Of a DNA stretch of 45,639 nt, positions 8,500-18,544 are shown one piece after another. The translations under genes and the position numbers were made by a program. Under the pieces are notes generated by a model. The model did no database searches, was not told where the DNA came from, and saw only the letters and a program-made list of their open reading frames with translations. Every line of letters starts with the position of its first letter. Position 1 is the stretch's first letter. Origin of the DNA: Gammaproteobacteria bacterium (GTDB lineage: Bacteria > Pseudomonadota > Gammaproteobacteria > Chromatiales > Chromatiaceae); assembly GCA_020445415.1 (NCBI GenBank), contig JAGRGP010000027.1, positions 1 through 45,639 on the forward strand, in the 5' to 3' direction.

Positions 8500-9807
8500 C
8501 TACGACGGTATCGATAATTCTGATGCAGCATCCGTCGCCGCGGCAGTATAGAACGCATAGCGGTTACGCCCCTTTTGTTTGGCCTGATACATTGCCTTGT
8601 CGGCATTTTTCAACAAGGATTCGACCTGGTCACCATCTTGTGGATAGATGCTGATCCCGATACTGGTGCCAATGGTTAGCGAATGCCCCTGGATCTGGAA
8701 TGTCTCCCCAATACTGGCCCGTAATTTATTGGCCATCTTGTTGATATCGCCAATATGGGCTACTTGTTCCATGACGACGATGAATTCGTCTCCCCCCAGG
8801 CGGGACACGGTATCGATTTCCCGTACGCAGCCGCGCAGCCGCCAGCTTACCTTGAGCAACAATTCGTCGCCGATGGAGTGTCCGAGGCTGTCATTGACGT
8901 GTTTGAAATGGTCAAGATCCAGAAACAGTATGGCAATCTTGGATTTTGTCCTGCGGGCCCGCTCTATGGCTTGGTTTATACGGTCGTCGAGCAGCAGTCG
9001 ATTGGGAAGATTGGTCAGTGAATCGTGATGAGCCAGATGCTTGAGATTTTCTTCCGCGCGCTTGCGATCGGCGATTTCTTTTTCCAGATCCTTGTTGGTC
9101 TCGATCAATTGTTTGGTCCGTTTTCTAACCAATTCCTCGAGTTCTTCTCCGTGCCGCTCGAGTTGAAATTGCGCTGCTTTACGCTGGTCGATCTCATCGT
9201 TCAGTTGGCTGATTAGCAAATCGTTTTGCTGCTGAACGCGCAACCACGTCATGATCGTGTGGTTGCTGTGGCGGGCGAGCATGACAATCAACAATGTTAG
9301 GAGCAGTGTGCTTAAAGCGAATAGCCCACTGCCATCGATGTCATCGAAAACATAAGCGAAAAACAGCGTTACCGTCGGTGGAAGAAAGTACACCAGAATC
9401 GCCGGCATCAGGGAGGAGAGAACCGGCACGGAAAATGCGGCCAGGGAAAATATGATCATCATCACCGTGCTGCGAATCAGAAAATCGTCTGAAAAGAACA
9501 GAAACTGAACCATTCCTGCCCAGGCAACTCCCACCATGAAGGTAGCCAAGATATAGATAGAGGCCCATTGTTTGGGGGTACGGCTGTCCGATTCAGCACG
9601 ATACTGGAAGCACAGATAAATCCGGATTCCCGCTGCCAAGATTATGGAGGCGCACCAGACAAGCAGTGCCTGCTGATCGACTTTCTCGAAGGCGATGAAG
9701 GCAAATCCCAATGCGACTCCGATAACCGTGAGATTGGCGGGAAAAGCGTTTTCGTAGATCAGGCGGACCTGCTCCTCGAGTATTTTTAAGGATGAGGTGC
9801 CTCTCAT
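8500..9807 (-). CDS. Membrane-bound diguanylate cyclase
   Basis: This 435-residue protein makes the second messenger cyclic di-GMP from two GTP. Its N-terminal half holds five or six hydrophobic helices (about residues 22-178), probably a membrane sensor. A long charged helix or coiled coil follows (about 190-258). The GGDEF domain (about 260-425) starts at HHDSLTNLPNRLLL. The active-site motif GGDEF is intact at 338-342. The product-inhibition site RxxD (R329 to D332) lies the expected five residues before it, so feedback inhibition is likely. No EAL domain is present. It stands alone on the minus strand, tail to tail with the efflux cassette and divergent from miaB. Confidence 0.93.
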   Translation of the reverse strand: MRGTSSLKILEEQVRLIYENAFPANLTVIGVALGFAFIAFEKVDQQALLVWCASIILAAGIRIYLCFQYRAESDSRTPKQWASIYILATFMVGVAWAGMVQFLFFSDDFLIRSTVMMIIFSLAAFSVPVLSSLMPAILVYFLPPTVTLFFAYVFDDIDGSGLFALSTLLLTLLIVMLARHSNHTIMTWLRVQQQNDLLISQLNDEIDQRKAAQFQLERHGEELEELVRKRTKQLIETNKDLEKEIADRKRAEENLKHLAHHDSLTNLPNRLLLDDRINQAIERARRTKSKIAILFLDLDHFKHVNDSLGHSIGDELLLKVSWRLRGCVREIDTVSRLGGDEFIVVMEQVAHIGDINKMANKLRASIGETFQIQGHSLTIGTSIGISIYPQDGDQVESLLKNADKAMYQAKQKGRNRYAFYTAAATDAASELSIPS

Positions 9808-9984
9808 AATATAGGGCTGTAGTGATATCCTGGGTTAGGGGTCATAAACCATACAGTCGTAAGGATAGTCAGAGATTACTAGCGGAAAAAAACGAAATAA
9901 CTTTAATTCTCACTATGGGGTGGCTGGAAAATGCCCCTTCTTACGGGTAATCTACTGTGCCTCCAATAGATATAGTTATCGGTC

Positions 9985-11340
9985 ATGTCGGGAAAACTCT
10001 ACATAAAGACTTTTGGCTGTCAGATGAATGAGTACGATACCGCAAAGATGGCGGATCTGCTCAAGGAGAGCCACGGGCTTGAGCTTACCGATATGCCGGA
10101 ACAAGCGGATGTACTTTTGTTGAATACCTGCTCAATCCGGGAAAAGGCTCAGGAAAAGGTTTTTTCTCAATTAGGCCGCTGGCGGCCATGGAAGCAGCGC
10201 CGTCCAGATTTGGTGATCGGGGTCGGTGGATGTGTTGCCAGTCAGGAAGGAGACGCAATTCGTGAGCGGGCCCCGTACGTGGATTTGGTGTTCGGTCCCC
10301 AAACCCTGCACCGGCTACCTGGGATGCTGGATGCCAGTCGCCGGGTGCGGGCGCCGGTCGTCGACGTTTCGTTTCCGGAAATCGAAAAGTTCGATAATCT
10401 CCCGGCACCCAGGGCGGATGGCCCCAGTGCGTTTGTGTCAGTGATGGAAGGCTGTTCTAAGTACTGTACCTACTGTGTGGTGCCGTTTACCCGGGGAGAA
10501 GAGATCAGTAGACCGTTCGACGATGTTATCGCCGAGGTCGTCGCCCTGGCCGCCCAGGGTGTCAGAGAAGTCAATCTATTGGGTCAGAACGTCAATGCTT
10601 ATCGTGGCTCAATGGATGGCGGCGGTAACGCCGATTTGGCGTTGCTGATCGAGTATGTGGCAGCGGTGGATGGCATAGATAGGATTCGTTTTACCACTTC
10701 CCATCCGGTGGAGTTTACCGACCGGCTTATTCAGGCGTACGCGGACGTTCCACAGTTGGTGAATCATCTCCACTTGCCGGTGCAGAGTGGCTCGGACCGT
10801 ATACTGGGGTTGATGAAACGCGGGCACTCGGCGTTTGAGTACAAAGCGAAGATCCGCCGTTTGCGACAAGTGCGACCCCATATTTCGCTATCGTCGGATT
10901 TTATCGTCGGTTTCCCGGGAGAAACCGATGAGGATTTTGAGTGCACCATGGATTTAATCGAGACCCTGGGCTTCGATCAGTCGTTCAGTTTTATCTTTAG
11001 CGCGCGTCCTGGGACTCCCGCTGCCGACATGAGCGATGATGTCGCGGTTAGCGTGAAGCAGGCGAGATTGGAACGTTTGCAATGTAGGATCAATGAGATG
11101 GCCTCGGAAATCAGCCGTGGCATGGTGGGCAGCGTCCAACAGGTACTGGTGGAGCGAACCGCGCGCAAGGGGAAGGGGCAGCTTGCTGGCCGCACCGAGA
11201 ACAACCGGGTAGTAAACTTTGATTGCCCGGAGTCGTTGGTCGGTCAGTTTGTTGAGGTCGAGATCACCGAGGCCCTGCCCAACTCCCTGCGAGGCAGGTT
11301 GCTCATGGATCGGGCTGGAGCGGATGCAAGTCGTGTCTAG
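9985..11340 (+). CDS. miaB: tRNA-2-methylthio-N6-dimethylallyladenosine synthase MiaB
   Basis: MiaB is a radical-SAM enzyme that adds a methylthio group to i6A37 in tRNAs reading codons that begin with U. The 451 residues contain the N-terminal MTTase domain with cluster ligands Cys12, Cys49 and Cys83. The radical-SAM CxxxCxxC motif (C157, C161, C164, in CSKYCTYC) binds the second 4Fe-4S cluster. A TRAM RNA-binding domain fills about residues 375-445. Both clusters look intact. The stop overlaps the start of phoH by 17 nt. The 177-bp spacer upstream, shared with the divergent diguanylate cyclase gene, should hold its promoter. Confidence 0.97.
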   Translation: MSGKLYIKTFGCQMNEYDTAKMADLLKESHGLELTDMPEQADVLLLNTCSIREKAQEKVFSQLGRWRPWKQRRPDLVIGVGGCVASQEGDAIRERAPYVDLVFGPQTLHRLPGMLDASRRVRAPVVDVSFPEIEKFDNLPAPRADGPSAFVSVMEGCSKYCTYCVVPFTRGEEISRPFDDVIAEVVALAAQGVREVNLLGQNVNAYRGSMDGGGNADLALLIEYVAAVDGIDRIRFTTSHPVEFTDRLIQAYADVPQLVNHLHLPVQSGSDRILGLMKRGHSAFEYKAKIRRLRQVRPHISLSSDFIVGFPGETDEDFECTMDLIETLGFDQSFSFIFSARPGTPAADMSDDVAVSVKQARLERLQCRINEMASEISRGMVGSVQQVLVERTARKGKGQLAGRTENNRVVNFDCPESLVGQFVEVEITEALPNSLRGRLLMDRAGADASRV

Positions 11341-12316
11341 CCGCCCGGAGTCTCTGGATCTGAGCCTCTCCCCCGATGATAATCACCGTTTGGCCAATCT
11401 CTGTGGCCAGTTAGATGGTCATCTACGCCAGATAGAGCGGCGGCTGGGTATCGAGATCAATAACCGGGGCAGCCATTTTCGGTTGATCGGCGATACCGAT
11501 GCGATACGCGCCGGGGGCGAGGTTTTACGGGGGTTGTACCGGGAGACCCGTGATCAGGTGATTACCCCGGAGCAGGTCCACCTATTTCTCCAGGAGGCAG
11601 GCGTCGAAACGTTGCTGCAGGAGGATACCGCCCAAGGGGTACCTGAGGTTGTCATAAAAACGCGCCGTGGTTTGATTCGGCCACGCGGGCGGAACCAGCG
11701 TGAGTACCTGCACAAGATCAACACGCACGACATCAATTTTGGTATTGGGCCGGCGGGAACCGGCAAGACATATCTGGCGGTGGCCTGCGCGGTGGATGCG
11801 CTGGAACGCGATCAGGTCCGGCGTATTCTGCTGGTGCGTCCAGCCGTAGAGGCGGGGGAGCGGCTTGGTTTTCTTCCGGGCGACCTTGCGCAGAAGATCG
11901 ATCCATATCTACGCCCGTTATATGACGCCCTCTACGAGATGCTTGGGTTCGAGCGCGTGGGTAAGCTGATTGAGCGCAATGTTATCGAAGTGGCGCCCCT
12001 AGCCTATATGCGCGGACGCACGCTCAATGAATCCTTCATCATTCTCGATGAGGCCCAGAATACCACCCCCGAGCAGATGAAGATGTTTCTGACCCGCATT
12101 GGTTTTGGCTCGACCTCGGTAATCAATGGTGATGTTACACAGGTAGATTTACCCAAAGGTCAGCGATCAGGGCTTCGTCAGGCGGCGGAGGTATTATCCA
12201 AGATCGACGGCATCAGCTTTACTTTTTTCAACGCCAGGGATGTGGTTCGCCACACACTGGTTCAGCGCATCGTCAGTGCTTACGACAAGTACGCAGAATC
12301 ACAGGAACAGCAATGA
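11324..12316 (+). CDS. ybeZ: PhoH-like ATPase YbeZ
   Basis: This 330-residue PhoH-family ATPase has an N-terminal KH-like region (about 20-100). Walker A is GPAGTGKT at 142-149 and Walker B is FIILDEAQN at 238-246. In Enterobacteria YbeZ binds the endoribonuclease YbeY and is linked to ribosomal RNA processing. The ATG at 11324 is chosen because it gives the usual family length and because the longer reading frame would overlap miaB by 120 bp. A GGAG sits at 317-320, unusually close to the start. The gene ends in an ATGA overlap with ybeY, supporting a shared transcript and translational coupling. Confidence 0.95.
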   Translation: MQVVSSRPESLDLSLSPDDNHRLANLCGQLDGHLRQIERRLGIEINNRGSHFRLIGDTDAIRAGGEVLRGLYRETRDQVITPEQVHLFLQEAGVETLLQEDTAQGVPEVVIKTRRGLIRPRGRNQREYLHKINTHDINFGIGPAGTGKTYLAVACAVDALERDQVRRILLVRPAVEAGERLGFLPGDLAQKIDPYLRPLYDALYEMLGFERVGKLIERNVIEVAPLAYMRGRTLNESFIILDEAQNTTPEQMKMFLTRIGFGSTSVINGDVTQVDLPKGQRSGLRQAAEVLSKIDGISFTFFNARDVVRHTLVQRIVSAYDKYAESQEQQ

Positions 12317-12777
12317 CCCTGCGACTTTGCCTGCAGACTGCCTGCCTCATGCCCGGGTTGCCGTCCAAGGCGGACTTCCGGCGGTGGGCGGGAGCCGCTC
12401 TGGAGGGTCGCAGGGAATTGGCGGAAATAACGGTACGGCTGGTGGATGAGGCCGAAAGCCGAAAGCTGAACCTCGATTACCGTGGATATGACCGGTCGAC
12501 GAATATTCTGTCGTTTCCGTGGAGCGTTCCAAAGGAATTTAACTCCCATTTTCTTGGCGATCTGGCTATTTGCGCTCCAGTCGTGAAGCGGGAGGCGGTC
12601 GAGCAGGGAAAGGAGCCTGAAGCGCACTGGGCGCACTTAGTAGTTCATGGGGTCTTGCACTTGTTGGGATTTGATCATGAGAACCTGTTGGACGCGGAGG
12701 CTATGGAATCACAGGAGATCTCCATTCTTGGACGGCTGGGATATCCTAACCCTTATATGGACGACGATGTTGTATGA
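12313..12777 (+). CDS. ybeY: Endoribonuclease YbeY (rRNA maturation)
   Basis: YbeY is a zinc-dependent single-strand endoribonuclease that helps process the 3' end of 16S rRNA and supports 70S quality control. The 154 residues end in the metal-binding motif [11 protein letters not shown] at 112-122, with ligands His112, His116 and His122. The conserved segment STNILSFP at 62-69 is also present. The start overlaps the ybeZ stop by 4 nt and its stop overlaps the ybeX start by 4 nt. Confidence 0.97.
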   Translation: MTLRLCLQTACLMPGLPSKADFRRWAGAALEGRRELAEITVRLVDEAESRKLNLDYRGYDRSTNILSFPWSVPKEFNSHFLGDLAICAPVVKREAVEQGKEPEAHWAHLVVHGVLHLLGFDHENLLDAEAMESQEISILGRLGYPNPYMDDDVV

Positions 12778-13637
12778 GCGATACAAAAAGGGCAAAGCCC
12801 GGGCGAGTGAGGCGCTGGATTGGACATAGGCTGGCCAGTTTCTCAAGACCGCCAGAAAACAAAGAACAGCTGATCCAGCTGCTTCGGGATTTACGGCGCC
12901 GGTCCCTGCTGGATAGTGACGCGCTATCCATGATAGAGGGTGTCCTGCAGGTTTCCGAATTGCAAGTCAGGGACATAATGATCCCCCGGGCTCATATGAC
13001 GGTGATCGATCGGGACGACCCGATCGATGTATTTCTACCGGTGGTCATCGAATCCGCTCACTCCCGGTTCCCCGTTATCGGTCATGACCGGGGGGAGGTG
13101 GTAGGTCTGTTACTCGCCAAAGACTTGCTGGTGTATTCTTCCGCGGCGGGACGTAAACAATTCAAGATGGGCGATGTGCTTCGTGCCGCGGCTTTTGTGC
13201 CGGAGAGCAAGCGGTTGAACGTACTCCTTAAGGATTTTCGTACCAGCCGCAACCATATGGCGATCGTGGTTGACGAATTTGGCGCGGCCGCCGGGTTGGT
13301 GACCATTGAGGATGTCCTGGAGCAAATCGTGGGGGAGATCGAAGATGAGTACGATTTTGACGAGGATGCCCCGATCCTCAAGCTTGGCGACCGGAACTTT
13401 ACCGCGAAAGCACATACCACAATCGAGGAATTTAACGAATACTTCGGGACCGATTTTTCCGATCGGGAATACGATACGCTCTCCGGACTGGTAACCAGTG
13501 CCCTCGGTCATCTACCCAAACGGGGAGAGACGGTGGAACTCAGGCAGTTTCGCTTCAAGGTGCAGCGCGCGGACAGCCGTAGAATCCACCTGCTGAATAT
13601 CCGGCTGTTGCCGGAGAAACCGGTTGCGGAGCAGTGA
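12774..13637 (+). CDS. ybeX: CorC/YbeX-family CBS-domain protein
   Basis: This 287-residue cytoplasmic protein has two CBS domains (about residues 65-190, starting near VRDIMIPRAHMTVID). The C-terminal CorC_HlyC domain (about 200-280) contains FNEYFGTDFSDREYDTLSG. CBS pairs bind adenine nucleotides. YbeX/CorC has been tied to magnesium and cobalt efflux and to ribosome metabolism, so the precise role is open. There is no membrane segment. It is coupled to ybeY by an ATGA overlap and followed 22 nt later by lnt. Confidence 0.93.
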   Translation: MSDTKRAKPGRVRRWIGHRLASFSRPPENKEQLIQLLRDLRRRSLLDSDALSMIEGVLQVSELQVRDIMIPRAHMTVIDRDDPIDVFLPVVIESAHSRFPVIGHDRGEVVGLLLAKDLLVYSSAAGRKQFKMGDVLRAAAFVPESKRLNVLLKDFRTSRNHMAIVVDEFGAAAGLVTIEDVLEQIVGEIEDEYDFDEDAPILKLGDRNFTAKAHTTIEEFNEYFGTDFSDREYDTLSGLVTSALGHLPKRGETVELRQFRFKVQRADSRRIHLLNIRLLPEKPVAEQ

Positions 13638-13659
13638 TCTAACGTCTCGGATTGGTGGC

Positions 13660-15165
13660 ATGAGCCGGCTTAGGGGCCTATTCAGGGGATCGATCGCCTG
13701 CTCCGCGGGGGCTATGACAGTACTCGCATTCGCTCCCTTTTCGGCCTATATCGTGGCGGTTCTGGGGGCGGCGCTCGTGCTGGTGCTATGGCTCGAGAGT
13801 TCTCCGTGGGAGGCATTCCGGGAGGGCTGGTGGTTTGGCTGTGGCCTACTCGGTACCGGTGTGTTTTGGATGCATATCAGCATCGATCAATTCGGTAATC
13901 TTGGTACGGTTGCGGCCATCGTGCTTACCCTGATGTTTATCGCGGCAATGGCGCTGTACTATGCGATAGCGGGGTTGGTATTGGGATGGTTGCAACAAGG
14001 GGGAGTCGGGCTGGGAGGGATGTTGACCGGCTTCTCTTCTTTATGGGTTTTGTCGGAATGGATCCGGGGTTGGTTTCTGAGTGGATTCCCCTGGCTAAGT
14101 TTGGGGTATTCGCAGATCGACTCTCCGTTGGCGGGTTGGGCCCCTGTGTTGGGGGTATTCGGGGTTAGTCTGGCGGTTACCGCCAGTGCGTCATTGTTGG
14201 TGTTGCTTTGGCGTGGCCGGGGTCGGGGGAGAGTGGTCGGCCTCATCGGGTTGGGTATTATATGGGCCGTTGGGGGTGGGTTGGCGAATCACCCTTGGAC
14301 GTCGGCTGCGGGCCAGCCTCTCAAGGTGGCGGTCGTGCAGGGCAACATCCCCCAATCCGAGAAGTGGCAGCGGGAGTTGCTGGTTCCTACCCTTAGGCTC
14401 TATTCCGCACTGACTCGAGAACACTTGGAGAGTGATCTGATTATCTGGCCGGAAACGGCGGTACCGGCCTTTGTGGATGATGTCGAGGCGGACTTTCTGA
14501 ATCCGTTGCATCGCGAACTGGGCAACCAGGGGGTTACCTTACTCACCGGGATTGCCCACCGGGCCACCGACGGCCGCTACTATAATGCAATGATGGTGCT
14601 GGGGGAGGGGCGTGATATCTATCACAAACGTCACTTGGTCCCTTTTGGTGAGTTTCTGCCGCTAAAATCACTACTTGCCCCGTTTCTCGCATGGATGCAA
14701 GTCCCCATGTCCGATTTTTCGGCGGGAGAGGATGGAGCACCACTGGTAACGCTCGCCGGTTATCCCGCCGGGATCTCGATATGCTACGAAGACGCATTTG
14801 GCGAGGAGGTGGTCAAGGGGCTTCCGGAAGCCGCATTCCTGGTAAATGCCAGCAACGACGCCTGGTTCGGCGACTCGTTGGCGCTTCCCCAGCATCTGCA
14901 GATTGCCCGGATGCGGGCTCGGGAAACGGGTCGATATCTCTTGCGGGCCACCAATACCGGCATTTCCGCAATCATTGCGCCCGACGGCTCCCTGGCGAGT
15001 GTATCTCCGGCCTTCGAGCGCCACGTTTTGAGTGGCGAGATTAGGCCAATGCAGGGCGCAACCCCCTATGTTCGATGGGGAAACTGGGCGGTTATCGTCT
15101 TTGCCGTCATGCTGTTGTCCGCCGTTATGTACAGCCGAAGGCGGATGTCACGAGAACAGGTCTAG
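13660..15165 (+). CDS. lnt: Apolipoprotein N-acyltransferase
   Basis: Lnt transfers a fatty acid from phospholipid to the N-terminal cysteine of lipoproteins in the inner membrane, the last step of lipoprotein maturation. The protein has several N-terminal membrane helices (about residues 8-205). A periplasmic nitrilase-like domain follows (about 222-465), then a final helix near 475-495. The catalytic triad is visible as Glu265 (IIWPETAVPAF), Lys323 (YHKRHLVPFGE) and Cys375 (GISICYEDAF). These align with E267, K335 and C387 of the E. coli enzyme. I prefer the ATG at 13660 (501 residues). A TTG at 13624 would add 12 residues and overlap ybeX. Confidence 0.96.
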   Translation: MSRLRGLFRGSIACSAGAMTVLAFAPFSAYIVAVLGAALVLVLWLESSPWEAFREGWWFGCGLLGTGVFWMHISIDQFGNLGTVAAIVLTLMFIAAMALYYAIAGLVLGWLQQGGVGLGGMLTGFSSLWVLSEWIRGWFLSGFPWLSLGYSQIDSPLAGWAPVLGVFGVSLAVTASASLLVLLWRGRGRGRVVGLIGLGIIWAVGGGLANHPWTSAAGQPLKVAVVQGNIPQSEKWQRELLVPTLRLYSALTREHLESDLIIWPETAVPAFVDDVEADFLNPLHRELGNQGVTLLTGIAHRATDGRYYNAMMVLGEGRDIYHKRHLVPFGEFLPLKSLLAPFLAWMQVPMSDFSAGEDGAPLVTLAGYPAGISICYEDAFGEEVVKGLPEAAFLVNASNDAWFGDSLALPQHLQIARMRARETGRYLLRATNTGISAIIAPDGSLASVSPAFERHVLSGEIRPMQGATPYVRWGNWAVIVFAVMLLSAVMYSRRRMSREQV

Positions 15166-15192
15166 CGGCGGTCCTTGATGGGCTGCCGCGGC

Positions 15193-15230
15193 CCGGTAAC
15201 GGAATGGCAAATCTACGGTTACCGGTTCTT
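15193..15230 (+). terminator. Possible terminator hairpin after lnt
   Basis: CCGGTAAC at 15193-15200 pairs perfectly with GTTACCGG at 15218-15225 around a 17-nt loop, followed by TTCTT. It lies in the short space between the convergent genes lnt and rnd. The loop is long and the T tract is weak, so this is tentative. Confidence 0.35.
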
Positions 15231-15242
15231 CTCCCGGTTACT

Positions 15243-16412
15243 TTAGCTTGGTGGGAGGGTTAGTATCAGGCGGCCGTCTCGTATTTCAGGTACCAGCCGT
15301 CCCTCGAGCACATCGAGCAAGCTCTTCCCCGCCAGCTGCTTACGCCAGCCCTGCAAGAGTTCCAGATCTCGTTCGCCCGCGGTTAGCAGTTCCAGGCTCT
15401 TACGTGTCGCCAAGGCCGCGGGCGTCATCTGGTGCGTCTCCGCCAGTAATCGCAAACTGCACTGCAGCAGATCCACCATTGCTTCCTGGTTTGGACTCAA
15501 TCTAACCGATGGCGCCCTCACCGTTGGCCACTCATCTCTTGGAGATCTCTGTGCCTGCCGGATCAGGTTAAGCAGATGCTCGCCCTCTCGCTTGAGCAAC
15601 TCCCCTTCCATACCGCGTACCGCTTCGAGCCGTTGCATGTCGGCTGGCCGTTTGCGGGCCAGCTCTACCAAGAGCTCGTCTTTTACTATCCAGCGTCGCG
15701 GCCGGTTGGCAGCCATGGCCCGGTTTTCGCGCCAAGCGGCCAATTCGCGGAGCACCGCTAACTGAGACCGAGTTAACTTTTGAGTACCCCGAATTTTATT
15801 CCATGCTGCGCGGGGGTCGACCGCGTAGGTGGTGTTGTCCGCTAACTGCTCGAACTCTTCGGTCATCCAGTTTAACCGATCCTTTTCCGCTAACCGGGTC
15901 CGAAGCTCGGTATAGAGCCGCCCAAGGTAGACTACATCGTCCAGCGCATAGCGCAGCTGCCCCTCCTGTAACGGACGTAGCGACCAGTCGGCGCGGGTGT
16001 GGGACTTGCTGAGTTCAACTCCCAACAGCTGCTTGACCAAGTTCGCGTAACCGATCTGCTCCCCCAATCCGAGGAGTGCGGCGGCCAACTGGGTATCGAA
16101 CACTGGCCCCGGCACTCGCTGCCATTGGTGGTGAAATATCTCGAGATCTTGGCGCCCGGCATGGAAGATCTTGACGATAGCCGGATTCATGATGATCTCC
16201 AGAAGCGGTTCGAGACTGTTCAGTTTTAACGGATCGATACAAGCGGCGACCGTGCCGTTACTGATCTGGAGGAGACACAGCTGGGGGTAGTAGGTCTTTT
16301 CACGTATGAATTCAGTATCCAAGGCCAGCCAAGCGCTCGGCGCGATCTTTCCACAGAACACCGCCAGTTCGTCGGCAGTCTCGATGTAACATTCCTGCAT
16401 GTTGTTTCTCAA
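15243..16412 (-). CDS. rnd: Ribonuclease D
   Basis: RNase D is a 3'-5' exoribonuclease that trims tRNA and other stable RNA precursors. The 389 residues contain the DEDD exonuclease domain (about 5-180), starting with WLALDTEFIREKTYYPQL, where Asp32 and Glu34 bind the catalytic metals. Further acidic sites lie in FHAGRQDLEIF and in LRYALDDVVYL. An HRDC domain follows (about 215-295, LAVLRELAAWRENRA), and a C-terminal helical region lies near 300-385. The length matches the family. A second possible start (Met5) lies four codons in. It is convergent with lnt. Confidence 0.95.
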   Translation of the reverse strand: MRNNMQECYIETADELAVFCGKIAPSAWLALDTEFIREKTYYPQLCLLQISNGTVAACIDPLKLNSLEPLLEIIMNPAIVKIFHAGRQDLEIFHHQWQRVPGPVFDTQLAAALLGLGEQIGYANLVKQLLGVELSKSHTRADWSLRPLQEGQLRYALDDVVYLGRLYTELRTRLAEKDRLNWMTEEFEQLADNTTYAVDPRAAWNKIRGTQKLTRSQLAVLRELAAWRENRAMAANRPRRWIVKDELLVELARKRPADMQRLEAVRGMEGELLKREGEHLLNLIRQAQRSPRDEWPTVRAPSVRLSPNQEAMVDLLQCSLRLLAETHQMTPAALATRKSLELLTAGERDLELLQGWRKQLAGKSLLDVLEGRLVPEIRDGRLILTLPPS

Positions 16413-16643
16413 CAGTGAGTCAGAGTGTCAGAGCATACCACTGCCTGCCGTGGTTTTTCCCGGTGATAACTGGATGTATGATGCACCGGGGTGTTGGCTG
16501 GAAGTGATCTCGGACATCCGCTTGGTGGTGTCTGGGTTGGAAGCACTCACCTCCACTCCCAACGATTCACGTGACGCTTGCTTTCCTGGTGGGATATTCG
16601 TCAGATTGGAGCGGTATGGCGAGGTCCGTTTTAGGCGTAGCCA

Positions 16644-17159
16644 ATGCGACAGTTATTAAATATTTTTGTGGATATGTGTTTGCTGCGGGCGGCGCCCCAA
16701 GATCTTCCCGCGTCGCCGTTTCTGCTGGGGATGACACTCCTTGCCGGATTGGTAACCGGCACGGTAGTCATTGTGGAGACCTTTGGTGGTCTCGCCAATG
16801 CGCTGCTTGCCCAGTTGTTGGACTTCCTGTTGTTACTGAGCCTGCTATGGGTTGCGCTCGGGATGGTCCGACATCGGGCCCGCTTTCTGCAGGCGGCGAC
16901 AGCGCTGTGCGGCAGTGGCGTGGTGATCAACCTGGTGATCATGCCACTTCAGCTGTTGTTGACGACCGATCCATCGGGATCGCTGACCGGAGAACTGGCG
17001 GTACTGCTTTACTTAGGGCTTATCGCCTGGTCGCTGGTGGTTGTGGGGCATATCGTCCGTCATGCCTTCGAGTTTCCCCTCTGGGGTGGCATACTCGTCG
17101 CGATGAACTATTTTTTTCTGGCTAATTGGCTCATTCAGACTTTGTTCTTTCCCGACTAG
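16644..17159 (+). CDS. Small inner-membrane protein of unknown function
   Basis: This 171-residue protein is strongly hydrophobic, with about five membrane helices (about residues 25-45, 53-73, 83-102, 112-135 and 142-165). No catalytic or binding motif is evident. The layout is loosely like Yip1-type small membrane proteins, but I do not assign a family. It is coupled to mpl: its TAG stop and the GTG start of mpl share one base. That suggests the two are co-expressed and that the protein may act at the envelope. The 231-bp spacer between rnd and this gene shows no other gene. Confidence 0.8.
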   Translation: MRQLLNIFVDMCLLRAAPQDLPASPFLLGMTLLAGLVTGTVVIVETFGGLANALLAQLLDFLLLLSLLWVALGMVRHRARFLQAATALCGSGVVINLVIMPLQLLLTTDPSGSLTGELAVLLYLGLIAWSLVVVGHIVRHAFEFPLWGGILVAMNYFFLANWLIQTLFFPD

Positions 17160-18544
17160 TGCATATTCACATCTTGGGTATTTGCGGCACCTTCATGGGG
17201 GGTATCGCCCTGTTGGCCCGCGCTATGGGGTTTCGGGTCAGTGGTTCCGATGCCAACGTCTATCCACCCATGAGTACCCAGCTGGAAGATGCGGGCATTC
17301 AATTGATGACGGGGTATCAGCCCAGCCATCTCCAACCAGCACCCGACTGGGTGGTGGTGGGTAATTCCATGTCCCGGGGCAATCCAGCCATCGAGTACAT
17401 GCTGGATACCGGACTGCGTTATACCTCGGGTCCCCAATGGCTGGCCGAGCAGGTACTTCAGGGACGTTGGGTGTTGGCGGTGGCCGGTACCCATGGCAAA
17501 ACAAGCACCGCGGCGTTGTTGGCCTGGATCCTTGAGTACGCGGGATTATCCCCTGGCTTCCTGATTGGTGGCATACCGGGTAACTTCGGTGTTTCTGCCC
17601 GCCTCGGGGAGAGCGAGTTTTTCGTGGTGGAGGCGGATGAGTACGATACAGCCTTCTTCGACAAACGATCCAAGTTCGTTCATTACCACCCACGAACCCT
17701 GATCTTGAACAATATCGAGTTTGATCATGCTGACATTTTTGACGATCTAGCGATGATCCAACGGCAGTTCCATCATCTGGTCAGAACCGTTCCGGGTACC
17801 GGGCGGATTTTGGCGCCGGCTGGGGACAAAGCGATGGATGAAGTGCTGGCCATGGGTTGCTGGACTCCCTTGGAACGGTTTTCCTTGGAACGGGCTGGGG
17901 CGGACTGGTGGGCAGCAGAGAGGCGCGCAGACGGGGGCAGTTTCGCGGTGGGTCATGACAAGCTGGGGATTCTGGGGCAGGTCGGGTGGCCGCTTACCGG
18001 GGATCACAGCGTAGCAAACGGTTTGGCGGCGATCGCGGCCGCTTACCATGCTGGGGTTGCTGTCAGTACGGCAATCGATTCCTTGGCGCGATTTCAGAAC
18101 GTTAAACGGCGCATGGAGCTGAAGGGCGAGGTTGGCGGCGTGTCGGTGATTGATGATTTTGCCCATCATCCCAGTGCGATCGAAACCACTTTACGGGGTT
18201 TACGGGCGAAGGTGGGAGCAAAGGCCCGCATCCTGGCAATCCTGGAGCCTCGTTCAAACAGCATGCGCATGGGGGTATACGGGGACCGGTTGCCGGCGTC
18301 ACTTGCGGTGGCCGACCAAGTGCTGGTGTACGCTCCCCCGGGTTTGAGCTGGGACGTCGGAGCGGTGTTCGCCGGGCTTGGAAGGCGTGCCCGTATCTTT
18401 CAGCGAGTGGATGCAATCGTCTCCACGGTGGTTAGCGAGGCAAGGCCCGGAGATCAACTGTTAGTGATGAGTAATGGAGGCTTTGAGGGTATCCACCAGC
18501 GCCTTCTGGACGGACTTCGGCACGGGGAAACAGATGGTCGCTAG
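17159..18544 (+). CDS. mpl: UDP-MurNAc:L-Ala-gamma-D-Glu-meso-DAP ligase
   Basis: Mpl is a Mur-ligase-family enzyme that attaches recycled murein tripeptide to UDP-MurNAc, feeding peptidoglycan recycling in the cytoplasm. The protein begins [19 protein letters not shown], the typical Mpl N terminus. It carries the P-loop GTHGKTST at residues 110-117, the central-domain segment [19 protein letters not shown], and the C-terminal domain motif [10 protein letters not shown]. The GTG at 17159 is preferred (461 residues) because homologues start there. A longer reading frame adds 11 residues. The stop lies 8 nt past the ubiX ATG, so the genes overlap. Confidence 0.95.
   Translation: MHIHILGICGTFMGGIALLARAMGFRVSGSDANVYPPMSTQLEDAGIQLMTGYQPSHLQPAPDWVVVGNSMSRGNPAIEYMLDTGLRYTSGPQWLAEQVLQGRWVLAVAGTHGKTSTAALLAWILEYAGLSPGFLIGGIPGNFGVSARLGESEFFVVEADEYDTAFFDKRSKFVHYHPRTLILNNIEFDHADIFDDLAMIQRQFHHLVRTVPGTGRILAPAGDKAMDEVLAMGCWTPLERFSLERAGADWWAAERRADGGSFAVGHDKLGILGQVGWPLTGDHSVANGLAAIAAAYHAGVAVSTAIDSLARFQNVKRRMELKGEVGGVSVIDDFAHHPSAIETTLRGLRAKVGAKARILAILEPRSNSMRMGVYGDRLPASLAVADQVLVYAPPGLSWDVGAVFAGLGRRARIFQRVDAIVSTVVSEARPGDQLLVMSNGGFEGIHQRLLDGLRHGETDGR

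Noticed and set aside
11219-11323. Upstream extension of ybeZ into miaB
   Set aside because: It overlaps conserved miaB coding sequence by over 100 bp; the ATG at 11324 gives the family length.
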